From: CAVWGP01 sp963754645
GTDB taxonomy: Bacteria > Pseudomonadota > Alphaproteobacteria > Bin65
Length of the DNA: 64,000 nt
Assembly (NCBI GenBank): GCA_963754645.1
Contig: CAVWGP010000004.1
Coordinates: 1,116,001 to 1,180,000 of the forward strand
Direction of reading: 5' to 3'
Below are positions 8,128-17,656 of this stretch, one piece after another (the stretch's first letter is position 1; each line of letters starts with the position of its first letter). The position numbers and the translations under genes were made by a program. Below the pieces are notes generated by a model. That model had not been told where the DNA came from. It was given only the letters and a program-made list of their open reading frames with translations, and searched no databases.

Positions 8128-10032
8128 CTAGCGTCTTGTCGAAGGCATCAGCAGGCGATCGATCCCAGCCCGATCGACTTTCGAGCGGTAGTTCGTCCGC
8201 AGATAGACCGTGTAAGCAGCGACGATGTCCTGGTCGTAGGACTCTTTGAAACTCGTCAGGAATTCTTCGCGCGCCTTCTTTTGTTCGTCCTCGGTGCGCT
8301 CGTCCTTGGCGTCTTCAATGCGCGCAACGGCGATGCCTTCGCGCGCCGTGGCGACGATGATTTCGCCGGGCCTGGCGGAGAACAAACGCTCGTCGAGCGA
8401 CCCGGCGCCCGCTTGCTGCGATTCGCCCCGGCTGATCGGCTTGCTGCGGCGCACCGTGTAATTCGCCGCCTTGCCGAGGTCGGCGAGCGCTTTGCCGGCC
8501 TTCGCTTCCGCCGCGATGCGGTCGCCTTCGGCCTTGGCGAGCTTGGCGGCTTCCTCGGTTTTCCAATCGGCGGTCACGCGCTCCTTGATTTCCTCCAGCG
8601 GGCGCACGGCGCTGGGCATGATGGCGTTGACGCGCAACGTGTAAAACCCGTGGTTGCGCATATCGATCAATTCGCCTTCTTCGCCTTTGGCTTGGCGGAA
8701 GGCCCGGCGCAAAAAGTCCGAGTCCTCGGCGGTCACGGGAATGCCCGGAACGGCGACGCCTTTGTCGTCTTTTCCGGTCGAATCGATGGCGGCGATCGTG
8801 ACCGGTTCGAGCGACAGCTTCTTGGCCGCGTCCTCGATTTTCGTGCCGGCGCCGAGAGCGTCGTCCAGACGCTCGCGCATTTGCGCCAGCATGGCTGTGC
8901 CGCGGCGTGTTTTCAGGTCCTTGGTGACCTGATCCTTGACTTCTTCGAGCGGCTTGACGGTCTGCTCGATGATTTCGTCGACGCGCAGAATGTGCCAGCC
9001 GAAGGCCGATCGAACCGGCTCGCTGACTTCGCCCGCCTTGAGCTTGAATGCAGCCTCGCGCAGCTCCTTGACCGGCATGCCGTCGGCCGCGACCCTGCCC
9101 AAATCCTGCGGCTCATTCTTGGCGATATCCTTGGCAACCGTCTCGAAGGTACGGCCGCCGATCAACGCCGCGTAGCCGGCTTTTGCGGCCTCTTCATCCT
9201 TGAAGATGATCTGGCGCAGCGCGCGGTTCTCTGGCGTAGTGAATTCGGATTTCCGTGCTTCATAGGAATCGCTGATTTCCTTGTCGGTCACCGGCACGCG
9301 CTCGGCTGCATCCTCGGGCCGGACCAAGAGATAGGTCACCGAACGGAATTCGGGCGCCGTGTACTTGGCGCTATTGGCTTTGTGAAACGCCTCGAGCGCG
9401 GCTGCCGGCGGATCGGGCACGTTCATGCTGTTCAACGGGATGACGACGACTTCGGCGCCGCGGTGTTCGCTGCGGTGGGCGAATAGACGCTCGGCGTAGA
9501 ATTTCGGCGGCAATTCGAATTGCGAAAGTCCCGCGATCAGATAGTCACGGGTCACGATCGCCTTGAGCTGCGCCACATAGCCTGCTTCCGTGAGGCCGGC
9601 ACTTTCGAGCGCGCGGCGAAAGACCAACGGGTCGAAGCGCCCATCCGCGCCGCGAAACTCGTCGGACTCGCGGATTTGCGCCGCGATCAGACTGCTCGAT
9701 ATCATGAGTCCCTTGGCGCGCGCCTCGAGCGCGAACATGCGCTCCGCCTCGATCTGGGCGATGAGCTGATCGACGAGGCCGGCTTTTTTCGCGGTGTCGT
9801 ATTCGATCGTGCGCTGGAGACGTTCCTGCCACTGATTGATCATCCGCCGGTAGGCATTTTCAAATTCAGTGCGGCTGACCGTCTCGCGGCCGACTTCGAT
9901 AACGGGGCCCGTCGATTGAAAGCCCTGGCGCAACATGTCGTCGATGCCCCAGGCTGCGAAGGAGAGGATCAGAACAAAAAATAGCAGGCCGGCGACCCAG
10001 CCTTTCGAATGCTTGCGCAATGATTGCAACAT
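8128..10032 (-). CDS. ppiD: PpiD-like periplasmic peptidyl-prolyl isomerase/chaperone
   Basis: Membrane-anchored periplasmic folding factor of 634 residues. A short cytoplasmic N-terminus (MLQSLRKHSKGW) precedes one transmembrane helix at about residues 13-32. A SurA_N-like chaperone domain follows, then a parvulin-type rotamase domain containing FGWHILRVDEI, then a second C-terminal chaperone-like part. In related genomes it is divergent from tpiA and precedes trpE/trpD, moaC, moeA and lexA; here a copper module lies in between. The assignment to PpiD rather than SurA rests on the N-terminal membrane anchor. Confidence 0.9.
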   Translation of the reverse strand: MLQSLRKHSKGWVAGLLFFVLILSFAAWGIDDMLRQGFQSTGPVIEVGRETVSRTEFENAYRRMINQWQERLQRTIEYDTAKKAGLVDQLIAQIEAERMFALEARAKGLMISSSLIAAQIRESDEFRGADGRFDPLVFRRALESAGLTEAGYVAQLKAIVTRDYLIAGLSQFELPPKFYAERLFAHRSEHRGAEVVVIPLNSMNVPDPPAAALEAFHKANSAKYTAPEFRSVTYLLVRPEDAAERVPVTDKEISDSYEARKSEFTTPENRALRQIIFKDEEAAKAGYAALIGGRTFETVAKDIAKNEPQDLGRVAADGMPVKELREAAFKLKAGEVSEPVRSAFGWHILRVDEIIEQTVKPLEEVKDQVTKDLKTRRGTAMLAQMRERLDDALGAGTKIEDAAKKLSLEPVTIAAIDSTGKDDKGVAVPGIPVTAEDSDFLRRAFRQAKGEEGELIDMRNHGFYTLRVNAIMPSAVRPLEEIKERVTADWKTEEAAKLAKAEGDRIAAEAKAGKALADLGKAANYTVRRSKPISRGESQQAGAGSLDERLFSARPGEIIVATAREGIAVARIEDAKDERTEDEQKKAREEFLTSFKESYDQDIVAAYTVYLRTNYRSKVDRAGIDRLLMPSTRR

Positions 10033-10231
10033 GAAGTCAACGTCTCCAACGACGGCGCCCGATTGTCTGAAAAACCTTGCCGGCTACAAATATTTATGCC
10101 GCGACAACATAAAGATCGCTGGGCCAATCGACAAGCGGCGGCATTCCAAGGCTTTGCCGATTGCAGTGCCATGAAGCTGTTGCGCCTGATATTGGACTGA
10201 CGGTAGGAAAACAAGTGCAAGCGAGACCCGC

Positions 10232-10978
10232 ATGCCCCCGCGCCGATTGATCGTTGGAAATTGGAAAATGAACGGCCGACAGGCCGATGGCCTAGCCTTG
10301 GCTACGGGCGTTGTGGCGGCGACCCAAGGCGGCGCCGCTGTGGCGGCGGAAATCGTCCTTTGCCCACCCTTTACGTTGATCTCGCTGGTCGCGGCGGGGA
10401 TCCGCGCCACGTCGATTGCGCTTGGTGCGCAGGATTGCCATGAGAAGCCGTCCGGCGCATTCACGGGTTGCATAGGTGCCCCGATGTTGGCCGATCTCGG
10501 GTGCAAGTATGTCATTCTCGGCCATTCCGAGCGCCGCCAAGGGTTAGGCGAGACCGATGCCATGGTCAACGCCAAGCTCAAGGCTGCATGGCTTGCGGGA
10601 TTGATACCGATCCTGTGCGTCGGCGAAACCCTGACCGAGCGCGAAGCGGGCCGGGCCTTTGACATCGTCGCCCGCCAGCTCGATGCTTCTTTGCCGCTGG
10701 GTTCGCAGCCGGTCATCCTTGCCTATGAGCCGGTGTGGGCGATCGGAACCGGCCGCGTGGCGGGGGAGGCCGACATTGCCGCCATGCATCGCCATCTCCG
10801 GGCAAAGCTATGCGCCAAACGCAGCGATGGTGCCGATATAGCGATTCTCTATGGCGGCTCGGCCAAATCCGACAATGCTGCCGCCCTTTTGACAACGCCC
10901 GATGTTGGCGGACTGCTCGTCGGCGGGGCAAGCCTAAGTGAGCGGGACTTTGCCGCAATTGTCCGCGCGGCGGGGTAG
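10232..10978 (+). CDS. tpiA: Triosephosphate isomerase
   Basis: Interconverts dihydroxyacetone phosphate and glyceraldehyde 3-phosphate in glycolysis and gluconeogenesis. The 248-residue length is standard. Visible signatures are VGNWKMNG with the substrate-binding Lys, ILGHSERR with the catalytic His, and AYEPVWAIGTG with the catalytic Glu. The phosphate-binding loop ILYGGSAKSDNA lies near the C-terminus. It is divergent from ppiD across about 200 bases and followed by secG after 68 bases, the usual alphaproteobacterial arrangement. Confidence 0.97.
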   Translation: MPPRRLIVGNWKMNGRQADGLALATGVVAATQGGAAVAAEIVLCPPFTLISLVAAGIRATSIALGAQDCHEKPSGAFTGCIGAPMLADLGCKYVILGHSERRQGLGETDAMVNAKLKAAWLAGLIPILCVGETLTEREAGRAFDIVARQLDASLPLGSQPVILAYEPVWAIGTGRVAGEADIAAMHRHLRAKLCAKRSDGADIAILYGGSAKSDNAAALLTTPDVGGLLVGGASLSERDFAAIVRAAG

Positions 10979-11046
10979 CAATTTGCTCGGAGATCGACTA
11001 AATACCCTCCCAGCCAATCCCCTGAAAACTTTTTGCAGCAAAGCCC

Positions 11047-11388
11047 ATGGAACTCGTCCTCCTGCTCATTCATCTATTCTTGGCGGTCGCCATGATCGGC
11101 GTCGTGCTCTTGCAGAAAAGCGAGGGCGGGGCGCTGGGAAGCTTGGGTGGGGGCGGCGGCGGCATGGGCGGCTTCCTCACCGCGCGCGGCGCCGCGAACT
11201 TGCTGACGCGCACGACGGCAATCCTGGCGACGGCTTTTATATGCACCAGCATGGCGCTCGCTTATTTGGCAAGCCAGAAGCGCGCGGCCACGCCGACATC
11301 GGTGGTCGATCCGCCTGGGCGCAGCGCGCCGCCGACCACGGGCACTCCGCCGGCGCCCGGGGCGCCGCCCGCGCCCGAGAAAAAGTAA
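11047..11388 (+). CDS. secG: SecG, preprotein translocase subunit
   Basis: Small subunit of the SecYEG protein-conducting channel, 113 residues. Two membrane segments (about residues 2-20 and 52-72) flank the glycine-rich cytoplasmic loop SLGGGGGGMGGFLTARGAAN, the family hallmark. The C-terminal tail is Pro/Ala-rich, as in other alphaproteobacterial SecG proteins. A strong hairpin follows the gene before pyrG. Confidence 0.94.
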   Translation: MELVLLLIHLFLAVAMIGVVLLQKSEGGALGSLGGGGGGMGGFLTARGAANLLTRTTAILATAFICTSMALAYLASQKRAATPTSVVDPPGRSAPPTTGTPPAPGAPPAPEKK

Positions 11389-11409
11389 TCGGCGGAGGTA
11401 TCGATCCGG

Positions 11410-11440
11410 AAAGGCGACTCGTCGAGTCGCCTTTCGCATT
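11410..11440 (+). terminator. Hairpin terminator between secG and pyrG
   Basis: A perfect 11-base-pair stem (11410-11420 paired with 11424-11434) closes a GTC loop and is followed by a short T-containing tail. It would separate tpiA-secG from pyrG. The U-tract is weak, so termination may be partial. Confidence 0.7.
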
Positions 11441-11505
11441 TTGGGGATAACGATGTTGCGGCGCTTGGTTCGGCGGCCGTGAGCCCTATAGAGTGAAATC
11501 CCGGA

Positions 11506-13137
11506 ATGGCATCGCAATTCATTTTCATAACCGGCGGCGTGACCTCTTCCCTGGGAAAAGGTATCTCGGCGGCGGCGCTCGGCGCCTTGCTCCAGGCGCG
11601 CGGCTACACTGTGCGCATGCGCAAGCTCGATCCGTATCTTAATGTCGATCCGGGCACGATGAGTCCCTATCAGCACGGCGAAGTCTATGTCACCGACGAC
11701 GGAGTCGAAGCCGACCTCGACCTTGGACACTACGAGCGCTTTACCGGCGTGCCGGCGCGCCGTACCGACAGCATCACGTCGGGTAAAATTTATCAGCACG
11801 TCATCGCCAAGGAACGCCGCGGCGACTATCTCGGCGCCACGGTTCAGGTGATTCCGCATGTCACCGACGCGATAAAGGAGTTCATCACGGGCGACACCGG
11901 CAACGTCGATTTCATCCTGTGCGAGATCGGCGGAACGGTCGGCGATATCGAAGGCCTGCCGTTTCTCGAGGCGATCCGGCAGCTCGGCAACGAGCTTGGC
12001 TCCGAACGCACCATGTTCGCCCATCTGACGCTGGTGCCCTATATCCCCTCGGCCGGCGAGCTCAAGACCAAGCCGACGCAGCATTCCGTCAAGGAACTGC
12101 TCGGCCTTGGCATTCAGCCCGATATATTGCTGTGCCGGTGCGACCGGCCGATTCCCGCCGAGGCGCGGCGCAAGATCGCGCTATTCTGCAATCTGCGCCT
12201 GGAAGCCGTGATCGCGGCGCTCGACGCCGCTTCGATTTACGAAGTTCCGCTCCGGCTGCACGCCGAGGGTTTCGATGTCGAGACCTGCCGTCATTTCGGA
12301 TTGCCGGCGGATCGCGCGCCGGACCTTTCGCGCTGGCAGCGCGTCGTCGATCGCGTCTTGCGGCCGGAAGGCGAGGTGACCATCGCGATCGCCGGCAAAT
12401 ACACCGGCCTGCAAGACGCCTATAAATCGCTGGCCGAAGCGCTGTCGCACGGCGGTATCGCGAACAACGTCCGGGTCAAGCTGCGCTGGATCGAGTCCGA
12501 AATCTTCGAGAAAGAGGATCCGGCACCCTATCTCGATGACGTGAACGGGATTTTGGTCCCTGGCGGCTTCGGCGAGCGCGGGTCGGAAGGCAAAATCCTC
12601 GCCGCGCGCTTCGCCCGCGAGCGCGGCGTTCCTTATTTCGGCATCTGCTTCGGAATGCAGATGGCGGTGATCGAAGCCGCGCGCAATTTGTGCGGCATCG
12701 CCAAGGCGGGCTCGACCGAGTTCGGTCCGTCGCCCGAGCCCATCGTCGGCCTGATGACCGAATGGCAGCGCGGCAATGTCCTGGAGCAACGCAAGACGGC
12801 GGGCGAGCTGGGCGGAACGATGCGGTTGGGCGCCTATCCCGCGCAACTTGCTGAAGGAAGCCGGGTGCGCTCGATCTACGGCAGCGCCGAGATCAGCGAG
12901 CGGCACCGCCATCGCTACGAGGTCAATGTCGAATACAAGGCCCGGCTCGAGAATGCGGGCGTGCGGTTTTCCGGCATGTCGCCGGATGGCGCGCTGCCGG
13001 AAATCATCGAAGTTCCGAAACATCCGTGGTTCATCGGCGTGCAGTTCCACCCCGAACTCAAATCCAAGCCATTCGAGCCGCACCCGCTTTTCACCAGCTT
13101 CATCAAGGCCGCGATCGAGCGCAGCAGGCTGGTATAA
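11506..13137 (+). CDS. pyrG: CTP synthase
   Basis: Makes CTP from UTP and ATP with glutamine as nitrogen donor. It has 543 residues, as expected. The synthetase half begins with FIFITGGVTSSLGKGI and contains KLDPYLNVDPGTMSP. The glutamine amidotransferase half has the nucleophile Cys in GICFGMQ and the His-Glu pair in QFHPE. The gene follows the secG terminator. In Alphaproteobacteria pyrG is commonly followed by kdsA and eno, as here, with one exonuclease-like gene between. Confidence 0.98.
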   Translation: MASQFIFITGGVTSSLGKGISAAALGALLQARGYTVRMRKLDPYLNVDPGTMSPYQHGEVYVTDDGVEADLDLGHYERFTGVPARRTDSITSGKIYQHVIAKERRGDYLGATVQVIPHVTDAIKEFITGDTGNVDFILCEIGGTVGDIEGLPFLEAIRQLGNELGSERTMFAHLTLVPYIPSAGELKTKPTQHSVKELLGLGIQPDILLCRCDRPIPAEARRKIALFCNLRLEAVIAALDAASIYEVPLRLHAEGFDVETCRHFGLPADRAPDLSRWQRVVDRVLRPEGEVTIAIAGKYTGLQDAYKSLAEALSHGGIANNVRVKLRWIESEIFEKEDPAPYLDDVNGILVPGGFGERGSEGKILAARFARERGVPYFGICFGMQMAVIEAARNLCGIAKAGSTEFGPSPEPIVGLMTEWQRGNVLEQRKTAGELGGTMRLGAYPAQLAEGSRVRSIYGSAEISERHRHRYEVNVEYKARLENAGVRFSGMSPDGALPEIIEVPKHPWFIGVQFHPELKSKPFEPHPLFTSFIKAAIERSRLV

Positions 13138-13140
13138 TCC

Positions 13141-13171
13141 GCCCATAGCGGGTCGCGCCCGCGGCGTGGGC
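13141..13171 (+). terminator. Nested hairpin after pyrG
   Basis: An outer stem GCCCA/TGGGC (13141-13145 with 13167-13171) encloses an inner stem GCGGG/CCCGC (13148-13152 with 13158-13162), just after the pyrG stop. There is no T-run, so this may be an intrinsic terminator of poor strength or only an mRNA 3' structure. Confidence 0.35.
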
Positions 13172-13211
13172 TCGCTAGAATGAGCACGCCCAACAACAAC
13201 GATTCACGTCA

Positions 13212-13856
13212 ATGACAAATCAAATCGAAACTTACGTTTCCACCGATATCGAGACCGACGGCCCCATACCGGGCGAGAATTCGATGCTGGGCTTCGCCAG
13301 CGCCGCCTACGATGCCGGAGGCAACGAGCTTTCGACCTTTAGCGTCAATCTGGAAACCTTGCCGGCTGCGAAGCCAAACGCCAAGACGATGGAATGGTGG
13401 AAAAGCCAGCCCGAAGCCTGGGCGGCGTGCCGGCGCGACCGCCAGCCGGTCGAGGCCGCGATGCGGCGCTATGTCGAATGGCTTGAAACATTGCCCGGCC
13501 GGCCGGTTTTCGTCGCTTATCCGCTGCTGTTCGACATGATGTTCGTCTATTGGTACTTGATCCGCTTCGTCGGGCGCTCGCCGTTCAGCCATAGCGGCAT
13601 CGATATCAAGACCATGGCATGGACCGCGCTCGGGCACGGCCAATATCGCGAAGCGACGAAGCGCAATATGCCGAAGGAATGGTTCACCGGGGGCGGCCGG
13701 CATTCGCACGTGGCGCTCGACGATGCGCGCGAACAGGGCGCATTGTTCTTTCGCATTCGCAAGGTGCTTGCGTCGCCTTCGCCGCCGGTCGCCTCGCCGA
13801 ACGCGCCGCGTTTCGAGGTGCGGCGGCGGCCGCCGACCCGGCGCCCCGAGACATGA
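13212..13856 (+). CDS. DEDDh-type 3'-5' exonuclease-like protein
   Basis: A 214-residue protein of the RNase T/DEDDh exonuclease superfamily, closest in appearance to Rv2179c-like 3'-5' exoribonucleases. The acidic residues are recognisable: the Asp and Glu in DIETDGP (start), the Asp in LLFDMMFVYW (middle), and the His and Asp in HSHVALDDAREQG (near residue 170). The C-terminus is a basic, Pro-rich tail. It lies between pyrG and kdsA with short gaps on either side. The substrate (DNA or RNA) cannot be read from the sequence. Confidence 0.78.
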   Translation: MTNQIETYVSTDIETDGPIPGENSMLGFASAAYDAGGNELSTFSVNLETLPAAKPNAKTMEWWKSQPEAWAACRRDRQPVEAAMRRYVEWLETLPGRPVFVAYPLLFDMMFVYWYLIRFVGRSPFSHSGIDIKTMAWTALGHGQYREATKRNMPKEWFTGGGRHSHVALDDAREQGALFFRIRKVLASPSPPVASPNAPRFEVRRRPPTRRPET

Positions 13857-13878
13857 ACGATGCAAGGTGCTTGACGCC

Positions 13879-14727
13879 ATGACCACGCCGCGCCACGTCC
13901 GCATCGGTCCACTCGATATCGCCAACGATCGGCCGTTCACGCTGATCGCCGGGCCTTGCGCGCTTGAGTCGCGCCAACACGCGCTCGAAATGTCGCAGGC
14001 GCTCAAGGAAATCACCGCCAAGCTCGGCCTCGGCCTGATCTACAAGACAAGTTTCGACAAGGCCAACCGGACGAGCCACGCCAGCGCGCGCGGCATGGGC
14101 ATGGGGCAAGCGCTGCCGATCCTCGCCGAGTTGCGCGAGACGCGCGGCATTCCGGTGCTGACCGACGTCCACGCCGAAGACCAGTGCGCGCCGGTGGCCG
14201 AAGCCGTGGATGTCCTGCAAATACCGGCGTTCCTGTGCCGGCAGACCGACTTGCTGCTTGCCGCCGGGCGTACCGGAAAAGCCGTCAACGTCAAGAAAGG
14301 CCAGTTCCTCGCGCCTTGGGACATGAAGAACGTGGCGCAAAAAATCGCCAGCACGGGCAATGAGCGGATCTTGCTGTGCGAGCGCGGTGCCTCGTTCGGC
14401 TACAACACGCTGGTCTCGGATATGCGTGCCTTGCCGATCTTGGCCGAAACCGGGTACCCGGTGGTATTCGACGCAACACATTCGGTGCAGCAGCCGGGCG
14501 GGCAGGGAACGACCAGCGGCGGGCAGCGCGAATTCGTGCCGGTCCTGGCGCGCGCGGCGGTCGCGATCGGCGTCGCCGCCGTGTTCGTCGAAACGCATCA
14601 AGATCCGGACCGCGCGCCGTCCGACGGCCCCAACATGATCCGGCTCAAGGATCTGCCCGCCATGCTTGAAGAGCTTCTGGCATTCGATCGCCTCGCCAAA
14701 TCCCGCCCTGCCACGACCTTGCGTTGA
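13879..14727 (+). CDS. kdsA: 3-deoxy-8-phosphooctulonate synthase
   Basis: Condenses phosphoenolpyruvate with arabinose 5-phosphate to give Kdo 8-phosphate, needed for lipopolysaccharide core synthesis, so the organism makes an LPS-type outer membrane. It has 282 residues. Signatures are LIAGPCALESR, YKTSFDKANRTS, NVKKGQFLAPWDMKN and VFDATHSVQQPGG. The start at 13879 is chosen by homology; the open frame extends upstream into the exonuclease gene. It is followed by eno after 54 bases. Confidence 0.97.
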   Translation: MTTPRHVRIGPLDIANDRPFTLIAGPCALESRQHALEMSQALKEITAKLGLGLIYKTSFDKANRTSHASARGMGMGQALPILAELRETRGIPVLTDVHAEDQCAPVAEAVDVLQIPAFLCRQTDLLLAAGRTGKAVNVKKGQFLAPWDMKNVAQKIASTGNERILLCERGASFGYNTLVSDMRALPILAETGYPVVFDATHSVQQPGGQGTTSGGQREFVPVLARAAVAIGVAAVFVETHQDPDRAPSDGPNMIRLKDLPAMLEELLAFDRLAKSRPATTLR

Positions 14728-14781
14728 CGGCGAAACACGCGATCGGCTATTCGGCTTTTTCCTCTGATTGACGAGAACCGC

Positions 14782-16063
14782 ATGACCGCCATTGTCGACA
14801 TCATCGGCCGCGAAATACTCGATATCGCGCGGCAACCCGGCCGTCGAGGTCGATGTCTTGCTTGAGAACGGCATGAAGGGCCGCGCGGCAGTGCCGTCGG
14901 GCGCTTCGACCGGCGCGCACGAGGCGGCCGAAAAACGCGATGGCGACAAGGCGCGCTACGGCGGCAAAGGCGTCCGGCAAGCGGTCGACGCCGTCAACGG
15001 CGAGATTTTCGACTTGTTGTCGGGCCTCGATGCGGAAAATCAGGCCGCGATCGACGAGAAAATGATCGCGCTCGACGGAACCGAGAACAAATCGCGCCTC
15101 GGCGCCAACGCCATCTTGGGCGTCAGCCTCGCCTGCGCCAAAGCCGCGGCGCTGGCACGCGGCCAACCGCTTTACCGCTATATCGGGGGCACCCAGGCGC
15201 GTGTCCTGCCGGTGCCCATGATGAACATCGTCAATGGCGGCGCCCACGCCGACAATCCGATCGATTTTCAGGAATTCATGATCATGCCGGTGGGCGCCGC
15301 GAATTTCGCGGACGCGCTCCGTCACGGCGCCGAGGTCTTCCACGCGCTCAAAGCCGAGCTCAAGAAGGCGGGCCACAGCACGAATGTCGGCGACGAGGGC
15401 GGCTTCGCGCCCAATCTCAAGAGCGCCAAAGAGGCGCTGGATTTCATTCTGCGCGGTATCGAAGTGGCCGGATACAAGCCGGGGACGGATGTCGTTCTTG
15501 CGCTCGACGCCGCGTCGACCGAGTTTTTCAAAAATGGCCGCTACGAGCTCGAAGGCGAGGGCAAAGCGCTCGACGCCGCGGGCATGGTGAGTTTCTACAA
15601 GAGCCTCGCCGATGCCTACCCGATCGTGTCGATCGAGGACGGCATGGCGGAGGACGATTGGGAGGGCTGGCGCGCCCTCAGCCTCGCGCTCGGCGAGCGC
15701 GTCCAACTCGTGGGCGACGATGTCTTCGTCACCAATCCGAAGCGGCTTGCTCAGGGCATCGCCAAGGGCATCGCCAATTCGATCCTGGTCAAGGTCAACC
15801 AGATCGGCACGCTGACGGAGACGATGACAACGGTCGATCTCGCTCATCGCGCGGGTTACACGGCGGTCATGTCGCATCGCTCGGGCGAAACCGAGGATAC
15901 GACCATCGCCGACCTTGCCGTTGCCACGAATTGCGGACAGATCAAGACCGGATCGCTGTCGCGCTCCGACCGCACGGCCAAGTACAATCAGTTGCTGCGC
16001 ATCGAAGAAGAACTGGGCCCGTCGGCGCGCTACGCGGGCCGCGGCGTGTTGCGCAAAAAATAG
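14782..16063 (+). CDS. eno: Enolase, frameshifted near the start
   Basis: Glycolytic 2-phosphoglycerate dehydratase. The natural start, ATG at 14782, reads MTAIVDIIGREILD and then goes out of frame. Dropping one base at about 14824 joins it to SRGNPAVEVDVLLE, the invariant enolase N-terminus, giving 426 residues. The rest is intact, including GDEGGFAPN, the KVNQIGTLTET strand and the SHRSGETED segment with active-site Ser and His. An in-frame ATG at 14792 would give a wrong N-terminus. Enolase is normally indispensable, so the surplus base is probably an assembly error. Confidence 0.95.
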
Positions 16064-16074
16064 CAGGTGCGGGA

Positions 16075-17118
16075 ATGCGCCGCCGCGAGTTTATCGGCAT
16101 TGCCGCCGCCGCCGCGGGATTTGCGCCGGCCTTGCCGCTGGCGCAAAACCGGTCACCGCTTGGGCGCATTGCGTTCGGCTCATGCGCTCACCAGGATTAT
16201 CCGCAGCCGATTTGGCCGGCGATCCTCGCCTATCGTCCTGAGCTTTTCATATTTGCCGGCGACAATGTGTACGGCAATTTCAGCGATGCGGATGCGGCCG
16301 CGTTGAAAGCGGCCTATGCCACGGCGCGCGGTATCGATGGCTATATGCGCGTCCGGCGCGAAACGCGCACCTTGGCGATTTGGGACGACAACGATTACGG
16401 CCTCAACGATGGCGGCGCGGAGTGGGCGCACAAAGCTGCGGCGCGCGACGAGTTCATTAAGTTTTGGGATATTGCCCCGGGCGATCCGCGCCATGGCCGG
16501 ACCGGGCTATACCATGAAGAAATCCACGGCCCCGCCGGAATGCGGGTCCAGATCATCTTGCTCGATCTCCGAAGTTTCCGCTCGCCGTTCAAACCAACCG
16601 ACCAGAGAGGGGCAGCGGGGCGGGAGCGCTACGTCCCCGATCCCGATCCAAGCAAGTCGATGCTGGGCGAAGCGCAATGGCAGTGGTTGCGCGAGAGATT
16701 TCAAGTGCCGGCCGACATTCGCCTCGTGGTGTCCTCGATTCAGTTGATCGCCGAGGGCCATGGCTGGGAACGGTGGGGCAATCTGCCGCGCGAACGCCAG
16801 CGCTTTTTCGACCTTGTGCGCGAGACGCGCGCCAACGGCGTCGTGATCCTCTCGGGCGACCGTCACATCGGCGCGTTTTATCGCGAAACGCAAGGCGTCG
16901 CCTATCCTTTGACCGAGATCACGTCGAGCGGGCTCAACCGGTCGTTTCCCGGCGCGCGCGAGGCCGGGCCCAATCGGCTGGGCGCGCTCTTCGGTTTCTC
17001 GAATTTCGGCACGATCGATATCGATTGGTGGGAGCGAAGGCTGCGTTTGGCAATCCGCGACGAGGCCGGGCAGGTGCAACGTGACGTCTCGATCCCGCTC
17101 GATGCGTTGCGAAGTTAA
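16075..17118 (+). CDS. PhoD-like secreted metallophosphatase, Tat signal
   Basis: A 347-residue alkaline phosphatase D/PhoD-type protein. It opens with a twin-arginine signal (MRRREFIGIAAAAAG) ending near LAQN, so it is probably exported folded to the periplasm. Family features are FGSCAHQDYPQPIW, FAGDNVYG, WDDNDYGLND and SGDRHIGAFY, which supply the metal-binding Asp, Asn and His residues. Phosphodiesterase or phosphatase activity is likely, but the substrate is unknown. It starts 11 bases after eno and is probably cotranscribed with it. Confidence 0.85.
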   Translation: MRRREFIGIAAAAAGFAPALPLAQNRSPLGRIAFGSCAHQDYPQPIWPAILAYRPELFIFAGDNVYGNFSDADAAALKAAYATARGIDGYMRVRRETRTLAIWDDNDYGLNDGGAEWAHKAAARDEFIKFWDIAPGDPRHGRTGLYHEEIHGPAGMRVQIILLDLRSFRSPFKPTDQRGAAGRERYVPDPDPSKSMLGEAQWQWLRERFQVPADIRLVVSSIQLIAEGHGWERWGNLPRERQRFFDLVRETRANGVVILSGDRHIGAFYRETQGVAYPLTEITSSGLNRSFPGAREAGPNRLGALFGFSNFGTIDIDWWERRLRLAIRDEAGQVQRDVSIPLDALRS

Positions 17119-17171
17119 AGACGCCATGAGATGCGGTTGACAGTTCGACGCCAGTGTGATTCTTTTGCGCC

Positions 17172-17528
17172 ATGTTCGCACTGCAAGATTTTCGCCGGCG
17201 GGTTACGCCATTTGCGCTTCCGTTCCTGTCGATCGGCGCGTTGCTCTATTTTGGCTACCATGTTCTCGAGGGCGAGCGAGGCTTAAAGGCTTGGTGGACG
17301 GTCAATCACCGGCTTGAGATCGCCGAGTTCGAACACAAGCGGCTGCGATCGGAACGTGACCGCGTTGAGGCGCGGGTCGCCATGCTGCGCGTCGATACGC
17401 TCGATCGGGAGATGCTCGACGAGCGCCTTCGCGTCATGCTCAACCATGCGCAATCCGGCGAAATCGTCATCATGTATCCGCGGCCCTTGAACGCCGGGTC
17501 CGGCGTGACTGCCGAGTCGGCGGAGTAA
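17172..17528 (+). CDS. ftsB: FtsB/DivIC-like septum formation initiator
   Basis: Small bitopic division protein of 118 residues. One membrane helix (about residues 14-32) is followed by a periplasmic coiled coil (LEIAEFEHKRLRSERDRVEARVAML) and the segment DTLDREMLDERLRVML typical of the DivIC family. In E. coli FtsB works with FtsL and FtsQ at the septum. The position between eno and pdhA is the usual one in Alphaproteobacteria. Confidence 0.88.
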   Translation: MFALQDFRRRVTPFALPFLSIGALLYFGYHVLEGERGLKAWWTVNHRLEIAEFEHKRLRSERDRVEARVAMLRVDTLDREMLDERLRVMLNHAQSGEIVIMYPRPLNAGSGVTAESAE

Positions 17529-17640
17529 TCAACAGTTTCGGCGGCCGGCGGAAGTTCTGCGGCTTGCCAAAGCCGGGAGGTTTCCGTAGGTGTTGGAAAG
17601 ATTATTGCGCAGAAAAGAGCGGTCAATTACTTACTATATT

Positions 17641-17656
17641 CGGAGGACGTTATTTG
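17641..17656 (+). promoter_or_regulatory. Ribosome binding site and TTG start of pdhA
   Basis: A CGGAGG Shine-Dalgarno site begins at 17641, seven bases before the TTG at 17654. This is the best-placed start for pdhA. Upstream in-frame ATG codons lack such a site. Confidence 0.65.

Noticed and set aside
17635..17640. TATATT as a -10 box for the pdh operon
   Set aside because: The implied transcript start would fall on the ribosome binding site, and no -35 match lies at a proper distance.
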